From assembly GCA_021814065.1 (NCBI GenBank), contig JAKAIZ010000008.1:1-33474 (forward strand): a stretch of DNA of 33,474 bases, in the 5' to 3' direction. The notes beneath the pieces were generated by a model, which worked only from the letters and a program-made list of their open reading frames with translations, was not told the origin of the DNA and ran no database searches. The position numbers were made by a program, and so were the translations under genes. Of this stretch, positions 9,690 through 18,042 are shown piece by piece (the first letter of the stretch is position 1; the number at the start of each line of letters is the position of its first letter). The DNA is from Nitrospirota bacterium (lineage in GTDB: Bacteria; Nitrospirota; Thermodesulfovibrionia; Thermodesulfovibrionales; UBA6898).

Positions 9690-10574
9690 CTAGACAACAT
9701 CTGCAAAGGTCTTTTCCATACGGCGGAAATACAGGGCGCCGCTCAGCAGTATAAGCATTGATACCGCCGAGGAGGCCAAAATCGTCAGCCCGGGAGCGGT
9801 GTTTGTCCCAAGCAGTGCCCAGCGAAATCCCTCGACGACTCCCACCATGGGGTTTATTCCGTAAAGGGTGCGCCACGGCTCGGAGAGGAGGCTGCTCGGA
9901 TATGCAATGGGGGTTGCAAACATCCAGAACTGCGCAAGGAAAGGGATGAGGTACTGCACGTCGCGGAACTGGACATTCATTGCGGAGAGCCAGAGAGCAA
10001 CCCCCAGCGCGATGACAAATGACAGTCCCAGCAGAAAAGGCAGCCAGATTACGTTGCCCGTGGGTGTGAGGTGGTAATATTTCATCATGCCGAGCAGAAC
10101 TGCGAACGAAAGTGCAAAATCTACGACTCCCGCCAGCACTGACGCAAGTGGGATGGAAAGCCGGGGAAAGTAGACCTTCTTAATAAGATTGGAACTGCTT
10201 ACCAGGCTGTTCGATGCCTTGGTCATCCCATTCGAAAAAAAGGTCCAGGGGACAAGGGCCGCGTAACTGAAAATGGGATATGGCATACCGTCCGACGGAA
10301 TCCCGGCCAGTCTGCCGAAAAAAATGCTGAAGACCACCATGGTGAAAAAAGGCTGGATAATGGCCCAGGCAGCCCCGAGCACAGTCTGCTTGTAACGCAC
10401 TTTGATATCGCGCCAGACAAGAAAGTATATCAGTTCGCGATATGCCCATAATTCGCGGAGTTTTAGGGAAACCCACCCCCGTGACGGTTCGATGCGAACG
10501 GTCGGCTCGTTCAGGAGGCTTAATGGGTCGGACGCAAGTTCCTTATGTGCCATGGATTGTGTTCTCCTTTTCAA
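9690..10574 (-). CDS. wzm: Polysaccharide ABC transporter permease
   Basis: 'LRELWAYRELIYFLVWRDIKVRYKQTVLGAAWAIIQPFFTMVVFSIFFGRLAGIPSDGMPYPIFSYAALVPWTFFSN' is characteristic of Wzm/ABC-2 type. Overlaps the upstream SDR stop. Confidence 0.93.
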   Translation of the reverse strand: MKRRTQSMAHKELASDPLSLLNEPTVRIEPSRGWVSLKLRELWAYRELIYFLVWRDIKVRYKQTVLGAAWAIIQPFFTMVVFSIFFGRLAGIPSDGMPYPIFSYAALVPWTFFSNGMTKASNSLVSSSNLIKKVYFPRLSIPLASVLAGVVDFALSFAVLLGMMKYYHLTPTGNVIWLPFLLGLSFVIALGVALWLSAMNVQFRDVQYLIPFLAQFWMFATPIAYPSSLLSEPWRTLYGINPMVGVVEGFRWALLGTNTAPGLTILASSAVSMLILLSGALYFRRMEKTFADVV

Positions 10575-11296
10575 TATTTCGCCAAGGGTCTTATCTGCAT
10601 GTCAGTGACCTCAGCACTCCTCGGAAGAGACAGCGCGTTGACGATTACTGCTGCGACATCCTCGGGCTGCATAAGTAGTTCGGGAACGTAAGTTTTTCCT
10701 TCCATCTCATGAACCAGGGCCTGCATTGGTGTGGCCGTCCTGCCGGGATAGATGCTCAGGACGCGTATGCCTTCGGCATTGACTTCCTCCCTCAGGCTGT
10801 CGGCCACGGCCTTAAGCGCATGTTTGGTTGCTGCATACTGGCCTACTCCTCCCCTCGCTCTGAGCCCTGCGCTTGAATTGACAAATACTATTTGTCCCTT
10901 TCGCGATCTGATCATGGGCAACAGTGCCTGGGTAAGCAGATACGGGGCCCTCACATTCGTTCTGTATTGCAGGTCGAACTGCTCGACGGACGACTCCGCG
11001 ATCTTGCCCATCGAGTACGTTCCAGCGCTATGAACCAGAATGTCGATATTACCGAAATCCTTCCGCAGGGCGGCTGCCAATGCCTGGATATCAGCGTCGA
11101 CTGTGAGGTCGGTCCGGTACGTTTTCACGGACACGGCGTTTCGTCCGATGTCCTTTGCGGCCGCCTCGAGGGATCCCGGATTGCGTCCTATCAGACAAAC
11201 GGAGGCGCCTTCCATTGCGAGAGATAGGGAAATGGCCCTGCCGATGCCGGCGCTCGCCCCCGTTATTACAGCAACGTTTCCCTTAAGCTTCGGCAC
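10571..11296 (-). CDS. SDR family oxidoreductase
   Basis: 'VAVITGASAGIGRAISLSLAMEGASVCLIGRN', 'VHSAGTYS', 'FVNSSAG', 'YAATKHALKAV'. Confidence 0.92.
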   Translation of the reverse strand: MPKLKGNVAVITGASAGIGRAISLSLAMEGASVCLIGRNPGSLEAAAKDIGRNAVSVKTYRTDLTVDADIQALAAALRKDFGNIDILVHSAGTYSMGKIAESSVEQFDLQYRTNVRAPYLLTQALLPMIRSRKGQIVFVNSSAGLRARGGVGQYAATKHALKAVADSLREEVNAEGIRVLSIYPGRTATPMQALVHEMEGKTYVPELLMQPEDVAAVIVNALSLPRSAEVTDMQIRPLAKY

Positions 11297-11302
11297 AGGC
11301 CC

Positions 11303-12691
11303 CTATTCCCCGCACTCCCTCAGTAATCCGTGTTGCTTCAGCAGGTCCGCCGCTTCCTTGATCGCACTAAACCTGATGCCGGATCTGTCGGATATATCTA
11401 GCAATGTATTGCTGCCGTCCGAGAGATTGAGGACCCAGAGCATCGCAATTTCTCTCGACTTTCCCTCTTTTTGACCGCCTGTAGCCTGGTAGAGTCCCCT
11501 CCTGCCCAGCTGCGGCTCACACTTGGGATTCTGATTCAGATACCGGCTATTGTTTTCGAGGACGCTAAGGACCTCCAAGTATTTCGCCAATGACCCTTCG
11601 AGGTATTCGGGCCGCACAAGATCCAGATTGTCGGCGGAGGTATGGTATTCCGGATAACGGCCATGTGGAGTTCTCATAAGGCAGCCGACAGGGAGATTGA
11701 ACCCGGGAGAGCAATATTGCCGTTCGTCATATCCGAACGGCATGAAATCAGTCACTTCGTAAGCCTCTCCCGAATTTTTCAAAACATTGATGACTGCCCT
11801 GTCGATTTCCGCACTGCCGCGACGGCTTTTTTTATAGGTAAATCTCCCGAAATCTCCGAGACATGCGGCAACAAGACCGTGCTCGAATTTTGAAACCTCT
11901 CGCTCGTTCAGGGAGAGCCAGGTTATCGAACCTATCGTTCCGGGGACAAAGAGAAACCGATAAGAATATTTCAGACTCATCCGGCTTAGGGCTTTCGCAA
12001 GAAAAACCGCAATGGCCACTCCTGACAGATTGTCATTGCACAGGGAAGGATGACAGATATGGGCGGATATTAATATTTCCTTGTCCGTCTCTCCCTGGAC
12101 ACGATACTCCCCATAAGTCAGGGAGCCCGGCTCAAGCGTAGAATCGATGAGGACTTCGTACTCATCCTCCCTGAGTTGCAGGTACTGCGCGTGGCTCATG
12201 CAGAAACCCCAGTTTTCTGAGTAATAGGAAGTCCTGTAGGGGATCCAGTCAGGGCGTTCCGGGAGCGTAAAGAGATGTTCTTTCAACTCCGATAGTGAAA
12301 CCTTTTTTCTGACTGGGATGCTGTAGTTAAGGACATGCAGATTGTTTTTCCTGAAATCAATTATCTTTTCACCCTCTGAATTCTTCACAAAGGCGTCCCG
12401 GATATTCCACTCCTTCGGCACAAACCAGTCGAACACCTTGGTCCCGGTCGGGACCTCATGGACCTCAAGCGGGATATGTTCCTTCATAATGCGTAATGTC
12501 TCGCGGACCCCATTGCCGGTTATGCTCCGGCATATGGGATACAACTCGGTCATCAATCCGTACATCTCGTTGCCGGTGCCTGTTTCTTCGCCCTTCATAA
12601 AATCCCTTGACGCAGGTCCCGTGGTCATCGCGTTGGGTAATTTATCGAGGGAATTTTTGTTGTCAGGCATACTATTGCGAGTTCTTTCCAT
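11303..12691 (-). CDS. DUF4910/DUF2172 aminopeptidase-like protein with C-terminal winged helix
   Basis: 'MTELYPICRSITGNGVRETLRIMKEHIPLEVHEVPTGTKVFDWFVPKEWNIRDAFV', 'ILISAHICHPSLCNDNLSGVAIAVFLAKAL', 'GRYPEYHTSADNLDLV'. Start overlaps the rfbC stop (TAATG). Confidence 0.82.
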   Translation of the reverse strand: MERTRNSMPDNKNSLDKLPNAMTTGPASRDFMKGEETGTGNEMYGLMTELYPICRSITGNGVRETLRIMKEHIPLEVHEVPTGTKVFDWFVPKEWNIRDAFVKNSEGEKIIDFRKNNLHVLNYSIPVRKKVSLSELKEHLFTLPERPDWIPYRTSYYSENWGFCMSHAQYLQLREDEYEVLIDSTLEPGSLTYGEYRVQGETDKEILISAHICHPSLCNDNLSGVAIAVFLAKALSRMSLKYSYRFLFVPGTIGSITWLSLNEREVSKFEHGLVAACLGDFGRFTYKKSRRGSAEIDRAVINVLKNSGEAYEVTDFMPFGYDERQYCSPGFNLPVGCLMRTPHGRYPEYHTSADNLDLVRPEYLEGSLAKYLEVLSVLENNSRYLNQNPKCEPQLGRRGLYQATGGQKEGKSREIAMLWVLNLSDGSNTLLDISDRSGIRFSAIKEAADLLKQHGLLRECGE

Positions 12692-13221
12692 TAAAGTACA
12701 AAATCGCGATATCCACTGTCTTTCTCTGAAATTATCCGCACCTCTGCAGGCCAGTGGACGGCAAATGCGGGATCATTCCACCTGACTCCTTTCGCGTATC
12801 CGGGCTCATAGAACTCGGACATCTGGTAGAAGACTTCAGTGTTATCGGTGAGCGTCAGAAATCCATGGGCAAAGCCTGCCGGAATATAGAACATTCTTCC
12901 GTTTTCAGGAGTCAGTTCCGCCGATATCCATCGTCTGAAGCTATCCGATCCTGCCCTGAGATCTATGATCACGTCATAAATGGCGCCCCTTGTGCACCTG
13001 ACCAGTTTAGCCTCTTCATAAGGGGCAGCCTGAAAATGCATCCCCCGGAGAACGCCCTTCTTAGCGTTGAACGATGTGTTGCACTGGACGAACGCCGTAT
13101 TGAGTCCGTGCGCATTGAACTCCCGGCTGCAATATGTCCGGGCAAAAAAACCGCGTTCGTCCTCAACCCGTTCCTGTTCGATAAGGTACGCGCCCTTCAG
13201 TCCCGTCTCTTTGAATATCAC
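12691..13221 (-). CDS. rfbC: dTDP-4-dehydrorhamnose 3,5-epimerase family protein
   Basis: 'DERGFFARTYCSREF', 'QCNTSFNAKKGVLRGMHFQAAPYEEAKLVRCTRGAIYDVIIDLR', 'FYIPAGFAHGFLTLTDNTEVFYQMSEFYEPGYAKGVRWNDPAFAVHWP'. Proposed GTG start at 13221 overlaps the upstream stop (GTGA). Confidence 0.88.
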   Translation of the reverse strand: MIFKETGLKGAYLIEQERVEDERGFFARTYCSREFNAHGLNTAFVQCNTSFNAKKGVLRGMHFQAAPYEEAKLVRCTRGAIYDVIIDLRAGSDSFRRWISAELTPENGRMFYIPAGFAHGFLTLTDNTEVFYQMSEFYEPGYAKGVRWNDPAFAVHWPAEVRIISEKDSGYRDFVL

Positions 13222-14456
13222 GGGTACACCTTTACTTCCGGGACAAATACCACGAACCGGCCGCCCCACGAGCGGACGTATGACATCTGCTCCATAATCT
13301 CTTCCCTTAGGTTCCAGGGGAGAATAACCAGGTAGTCGGGCCTTGTCTCCCTGACCCTGTCGGGACCGTAAATCGGGATATGGACACCCGGCAAATAATG
13401 TCCCTGTTTATGAGGACTCCTGTCGACGGTATAATCGATGAAATCGGAGCGTATGCCGCAATAATTGAGAAGGGTGTTGCCCTTGGCCGGCGCGCCGTAG
13501 CCCGCCACCGATTTTCCGCTTCGCTTTGCCTCGATGAGGAACGTCAGGATCTTTCTCTTGGTCTCCTTCACGCGTTCGGAGAACGAAAAGTAGTGTTCCA
13601 TTCTACTGAAACCGGCGGCCTCCTCTCGCCCCCTCAGGTCAATCACGCGCCGCCCGACCGGCTTGGAAGCGTCCTCGGCATGCCGCACAAATATCCGCAA
13701 GGACCCACCGTGCGTCGGAAGCTCTTCCACATCAAAAAGGGTAAGGCCATGACCGGAAAACATTTTCTCCACGGTCAGAAGCGAGAAATAGGAAAAATGC
13801 TCGTGGTAGATGGTATCGAACTGGGTCTCATCCATAAGGCGCATCAGATGAGGGAACTCCATGGTAATGATTCCGCCGGGCTTCAGAACGATCTTCATCC
13901 CTTTTATGAAATCATTCACGTCCGGCACATGCGCCAACACATTGTTCCCTATCAGAAGGTCGGCATAGGTGCCCGCGGCGGACAATTCCTCTGCGGTTTT
14001 GCTTCCGAAGAATTTGACCAGCGTGGGGATACCCGCGTCCCGGGCTGCCTTTGCGACATTCCCTGCGGGTTCGATCCCCAAGATCGGAATGCCACTTTCC
14101 TTGAAATACCGGAGGAGATAGCCGTCATTGCTGGCAATCTCTATGATGCTGCTACGCGAGTCGAAGCCGAACCGATCAATCATCATGCGGGTGTATTCCT
14201 GCGCGTGCCTCAGCCACGATTCGGAGTAAGACGAAAAATATGCATAGTCGCTGAATATTGCCTCCGCTGACTGCCATACGGGAAGCTGGACTAAAAGACA
14301 GGTATCGCATACATAGACATGCAGCGGATAGAACGGTTCCATTTTCTCCAGCTGGTCGGCGGTGAGATACGAATTTGCCAGAGGAGACGCACCGAGGTCT
14401 GCAAAGGTATGGTGAAGAGGGGTGCCGCAGAAACGGCAGGTGCTTCCGGTCTTCAT
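13218..14456 (-). CDS. NDP-sugar C-methyltransferase (TylC3/NovU-like, N-terminal zinc-binding domain)
   Basis: 'CRFCGTPLHHTFADLGASPLANSYL', 'YVCDTCLLVQLP', 'IIEIASNDGYLLRYFKESGIPILGIEPAGNVAKAA', 'VAGYGAPAKGNTLLNYCGIRSDFIDYTVDRSPHKQGHYLPGVHIPI'. Confidence 0.9.
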   Translation of the reverse strand: MKTGSTCRFCGTPLHHTFADLGASPLANSYLTADQLEKMEPFYPLHVYVCDTCLLVQLPVWQSAEAIFSDYAYFSSYSESWLRHAQEYTRMMIDRFGFDSRSSIIEIASNDGYLLRYFKESGIPILGIEPAGNVAKAARDAGIPTLVKFFGSKTAEELSAAGTYADLLIGNNVLAHVPDVNDFIKGMKIVLKPGGIITMEFPHLMRLMDETQFDTIYHEHFSYFSLLTVEKMFSGHGLTLFDVEELPTHGGSLRIFVRHAEDASKPVGRRVIDLRGREEAAGFSRMEHYFSFSERVKETKRKILTFLIEAKRSGKSVAGYGAPAKGNTLLNYCGIRSDFIDYTVDRSPHKQGHYLPGVHIPIYGPDRVRETRPDYLVILPWNLREEIMEQMSYVRSWGGRFVVFVPEVKVYP

Positions 14457-15523
14457 CTTGTTTGCACCCGCGGTAATTCTTCCGTCCACCCGAGTATTTC
14501 ATTCAATATATTGCGACTCCTCAATGAGGTGAGGACCTTCAACCTCATAAATCTCGATTCACGGAAATTTTCATTGCTGAATTCCATAGTCTCCAGGCCC
14601 TGTTTCAGTTCCTTCACGGTGTCAGCCAGGCCGACCTCAGGCTGGTGTTCCGGGGCCAGTTTCTTAAAGAGGTCGAAGCACACCTTATAAGATCGTTTAT
14701 CAGGCTGCGCATCTTTGTTGATCGAGATGTCTACGCCAGGAATAACCTGTGCAACGGCTTCCGCAAGGTCTTTCACCTGGTAATTCCACCTATCACTGCC
14801 GACGTTCACCGCGAGGAAGTCTCCTCCGCAGGCCCTGTCCCTTAGTATGGCCCATTCAATCGCCCGTGCCATGTCTTTCACGTTTATCAGCGGCCTCCAG
14901 GGGGTCCCGTCGCTCAGGATCGTGATCTTTCCCGAGGCTACGGCCCCCGCCACAAAATCATTCAATACCAGGTCAAGCCTTAGTCTGTCGCTCATACCGC
15001 AGGCGGTAGAAAATCTCAGACTCGTCACCTTGAACTCATCATCGGCGAGTTTCTCAAGATCTTTTTCGGTAAGTACCTTTGACTTTGCATATGCGGTCAG
15101 CGGGTTAAGGGGCGAGGTTTCGCGCCTGGCGCCGTCCTCGGCATACCCGTACATGCTGCAGCTCGAGGCATATACAAACGATAGCACTCCGGCATCCTTC
15201 GCTTTTTGGGCAAGGACGACACTCGCGCGGTAATTGATATCATAGGTGACCTGTTCAAAGGTATTGCCCATCGGATCGTTTGATATTGCGGCAAGGTGCA
15301 CTATGGAATCCACGCCCCGGAGGAGGTCGGGGTCAACGTTTCTGATGTCGGCGAAATATTGCATATCCACCCTGCATTCAGGGAAGATGCCATTGCCGGT
15401 CAAGCAGTTTGCAAAATACCCGATATCAAGACCGATCAACGTCGCGTAGGGAAGGGACTTGCGCAAGTGCTTTACGACGCAGGGTCCTATATAGCCCATG
15501 TTGCCCGTGATCAATATCTTCAT
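14453..15523 (-). CDS. NAD-dependent epimerase/dehydratase (extended SDR)
   Basis: 'MKILITGNMGYIGPCVVKHL', 'VYASSCSMYG', 'YAKSK'. Confidence 0.88.
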   Translation of the reverse strand: MKILITGNMGYIGPCVVKHLRKSLPYATLIGLDIGYFANCLTGNGIFPECRVDMQYFADIRNVDPDLLRGVDSIVHLAAISNDPMGNTFEQVTYDINYRASVVLAQKAKDAGVLSFVYASSCSMYGYAEDGARRETSPLNPLTAYAKSKVLTEKDLEKLADDEFKVTSLRFSTACGMSDRLRLDLVLNDFVAGAVASGKITILSDGTPWRPLINVKDMARAIEWAILRDRACGGDFLAVNVGSDRWNYQVKDLAEAVAQVIPGVDISINKDAQPDKRSYKVCFDLFKKLAPEHQPEVGLADTVKELKQGLETMEFSNENFRESRFMRLKVLTSLRSRNILNEILGWTEELPRVQTR

Positions 15524-15572
15524 GTAATTCTCCTTCACACGAGTTAATAAAAATGCAGCGTGGATGCAGCCT

Positions 15573-16679
15573 TTACTGTGACGTAACGCCGTTCAGCATC
15601 CTCTTTACACGCCTCGCAATCGCCGGCGCTGCTGTAAGTCCTGGTGATTCTATCCCGATAAGGTTGACAAAGCCGGGCAAATCTTCACTGATGATGAAGT
15701 CCCGGAACCCTTCCCCCGGACCCTGAAGCTTCGGTCTTATGCCCGACATGTCCGGGACAATGTCTTCCCTTTTGATGAAAGGAAGAAACCTGACTGCGGC
15801 TTCATAAAATCGCTCGCCTTTTGCTGCCTGAACACGATAGTCTTCTGTCCTGTCGATGTATGTGGTATCGGGCCCCAGCTTCATGCGGCCATTTAAATCG
15901 AGCGTCAGATGGACACCCAGCCCGACATGGTCCTTCTCGGGGACCGGGTAGATCAGGCGATTGACCGTTCCCTTTTTTACGTTGCTGATGCTGAAGTAAT
16001 CGCCCTTGCAGTAATGAAGCGTGTATTCGCTCCCGATCATCCCGGCAACAGCATCTGAATGCAATCCCGCAGCATTCACCACCTTCTCAGTGGTAAATTC
16101 AAAATACTCATCGGCGTTGTTTCGCGTGGTGATCCTGTACCCTCCAGAGTCTTTCTCTATTGCGGACACCTGAGTTGAGTAGGCTATTTCAGTCCCCCTC
16201 ATTCTGGCAGAGTGAAGGTAATAATCCATGAGCGAATGGACATCGAGAATGCCCGTATCAGCGGAGTGGAGAGCGCCGGCCGCCTTTATGTTGGGTTCTA
16301 TCCCTTTGATCTCTGCCGCATCCAGGAGGGAAACGGATTCAACGCCATTCCTTATCGCATTCTGCATCAGCCGGCCGACCTCATCCATTTCGCGTTCGGT
16401 CGTTGCGATAATGAGTTTGCCGAGCTTCCGGTAGGGGATCTTGTTCTTCGCGCACGTTTCATAGAGCAACTCCCTGCCCTCGACGCACAACGTTGCCTTT
16501 AATGAGCCGGCAGGATAGTAGATGCCGGCATGGACCACTTCGCTGTTTCGCGAGCTGATTCCCATTCCGTGAGACCCGTCTTTCTCGAGGATATAGACGT
16601 CCTTTTTGCCGTCGGCGATCTCCGAGGCGACAGCCAGGCCGATTATTCCCGCCCCTATTATCGTGACATCAGCGTCCAT
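15573..16679 (-). CDS. FAD-dependent oxidoreductase (DAO family, L-2-hydroxyglutarate oxidase LhgO-like)
   Basis: 'DADVTIIGAGIIGLAVASEIADGKKDVYILEKDGSHGMGISSRNSEVVHAGIYYPAGSLKATLCVEGRELLYE', 'VVNAAGLHSDAVA', 'GIESPGLTAAPAIA'. Confidence 0.88.
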   Translation of the reverse strand: MDADVTIIGAGIIGLAVASEIADGKKDVYILEKDGSHGMGISSRNSEVVHAGIYYPAGSLKATLCVEGRELLYETCAKNKIPYRKLGKLIIATTEREMDEVGRLMQNAIRNGVESVSLLDAAEIKGIEPNIKAAGALHSADTGILDVHSLMDYYLHSARMRGTEIAYSTQVSAIEKDSGGYRITTRNNADEYFEFTTEKVVNAAGLHSDAVAGMIGSEYTLHYCKGDYFSISNVKKGTVNRLIYPVPEKDHVGLGVHLTLDLNGRMKLGPDTTYIDRTEDYRVQAAKGERFYEAAVRFLPFIKREDIVPDMSGIRPKLQGPGEGFRDFIISEDLPGFVNLIGIESPGLTAAPAIARRVKRMLNGVTSQ

Positions 16680-16690
16680 TCAAGATACTC

Positions 16691-17467
16691 TCATTCCCAT
16701 ATTTTCCACGGAGCTTTCCCGGAATTCCAGAGCTCTTCCAGATACATTTTATCTCGCAGGGTGTCCATTGACTGCCAGAATCCGCTGTGTTTATATGCCG
16801 AAAGCTTTCCATCGTGCGCAAGGTTCTTCAGAGGCTCCTGTTCCCAGGTGGTTGCATCGCCGCCTATATAATCTATTACACCCGGCTCCAGCACAAAAAA
16901 ACCTCCATTGATCCATGCCCCATCGCCCTGGGGTTTCTCCCGAAAGCTCATTATTATGTTCTGATCATGCTTGAGACTGATTGCCCCGAAACGTCCGGGC
17001 GGCTGGACTGCCGTTAATGTGGCAAGAGTTCTTTGTGCACCGTGAAAATCGATCAACTGTTTGACATTGATATCACTTACTCCGTCTCCATAAGTCAGGC
17101 AGAATGTTTCATCGCCGATATAATCTCTTACCCGTCTGAGTCGGCCCCCGGTCATGGTTTTTTCTCCGGTATCAACCAGTGTCACCTTCCAGGACTCAGT
17201 GCCGTTTTGGTGGACTTTCATTTTGTTGTTCTTTAAATCAAAGGTCACGTCCGACATCTGCAGAAAGTAGTTTGAGAAATAGTCCTTTATCATATATCCC
17301 TTGTATCCGCAGCAGATAACAAATTCATGGATTTGGTGAGCGGAAAATATCTTCATGATATGCCAGAGGATCGGCTTCCCGCCTATTTCAACCATGGGCT
17401 TGGGACGAACCGTTGTTTCTTCTGACAAACGTGTGCCGTATCCGCCCGCAAGAATGACCGCTTTCAT
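16691..17467 (-). CDS. rfbF: Glucose-1-phosphate cytidylyltransferase
   Basis: '[64 protein letters not shown]', '[11 protein letters not shown]'. Confidence 0.92.
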   Translation of the reverse strand: MKAVILAGGYGTRLSEETTVRPKPMVEIGGKPILWHIMKIFSAHQIHEFVICCGYKGYMIKDYFSNYFLQMSDVTFDLKNNKMKVHQNGTESWKVTLVDTGEKTMTGGRLRRVRDYIGDETFCLTYGDGVSDINVKQLIDFHGAQRTLATLTAVQPPGRFGAISLKHDQNIIMSFREKPQGDGAWINGGFFVLEPGVIDYIGGDATTWEQEPLKNLAHDGKLSAYKHSGFWQSMDTLRDKMYLEELWNSGKAPWKIWE

Positions 17468-17532
17468 GAGGATATCCTTTCTTTCAGCCTGTAGCCAGTG
17501 GGAATCGTTATGAGGAGTGTTGCAATGCTCCG

Positions 17533-17564
17533 CCTGCTCGGTTACATTTCACGTAACCGGCAGG
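17533..17564 (-). promoter_or_regulatory. Leader hairpin upstream of rfbF
   Basis: cctgctcggttac-atttcac-gtaaccggcagg: 12-bp stem with one bulged base and a 7-nt loop, between the sigma-54-like site and rfbF. No U-tract follows. Confidence 0.45.
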
Positions 17565-17617
17565 CCTATACCAGATCGTCTTTAACGCTTTCGACTGCGA
17601 GGACTCATATACGGCGT

Positions 17618-17633
17618 TACAAATAATGTGCCA
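17618..17633 (-). promoter_or_regulatory. Candidate sigma-54 (-24/-12) promoter for the rfbF operon
   Basis: Minus strand TGGCACATTATTTGTA against the consensus TGGCACG-N4-TTGC(A/T). Strong -24 element and correct spacing; the -12 GC is GT. Confidence 0.45.
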
Positions 17634-17693
17634 GAAGTTATCGGAATAAAAAACAATTACTTGTATCATAAGCGTTGTTTTTCACCGCAAAAA

Positions 17694-17745
17694 CTGTATC
17701 CTATCGCTACATAAAGGAATAAACTTGTGGTGCGAAGGGATACAG
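17694..17745 (-). terminator. Possible long-loop intrinsic terminator after the Cys-rich ORF
   Basis: Minus strand CTGTATCC ...36 nt... GGATACAG followed immediately by TTTTT. Short 8-bp stem and large loop. Confidence 0.25.
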
Positions 17746-17766
17746 AATCCGAGTTCTTCGGCTGGT

Positions 17767-17955
17767 CTAAAAGAGATCTGAATTCAGAAAAGTCCAGACA
17801 TGCAAATTGAGGTAGAAGGGACATTTCTTGTGGTCCGGTCTTTTGCAGTACTCCCGGAGTTCATAAATGCTGGGGATATATGGATTTGCCTCCGCGTTGC
17901 AGCGCGCACTTGACCCGTCCAAAAAGGGGCAGCACATTTTTTTTGCTTCTTTCAT
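17767..17955 (-). CDS. Small Cys-rich protein (CC-x-F...C...YC-x6-H-x2-CPFY motif), unknown function
   Basis: 'MKEAKKMCCPFLDGSSARCNAEANPYIPSIYELREYCKRPDHKKCPFYLNLHVWTFLNSDLF'. Regular Cys/His pattern suggests metal binding. ORF is open to 18042. Confidence 0.55.
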   Translation of the reverse strand: MKEAKKMCCPFLDGSSARCNAEANPYIPSIYELREYCKRPDHKKCPFYLNLHVWTFLNSDLF

Positions 17956-18042
17956 CGGATCCCCCGGCGATTGATTTTGATTACATGCCGAAAGGTCTCT
18001 CCTCCCGGCACGCCTTAGCGTATTTTCCCCGTTATGCGCCAT

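Noticed and set aside
9494-9706. 70-aa minus-strand ORF bridging the wzm-wzt gap
   Set aside because: Overlaps both neighbours, low-quality composition, no convincing family; kept only as an unexplained gap.
13380-14270. 296-aa plus-strand ORF
   Set aside because: Antisense shadow of the C-methyltransferase gene; no domain signature. The same reasoning applies to the other plus-strand ORFs (e.g. 21643-22287, 12754-13335, 18259-18789, 27412-27996).
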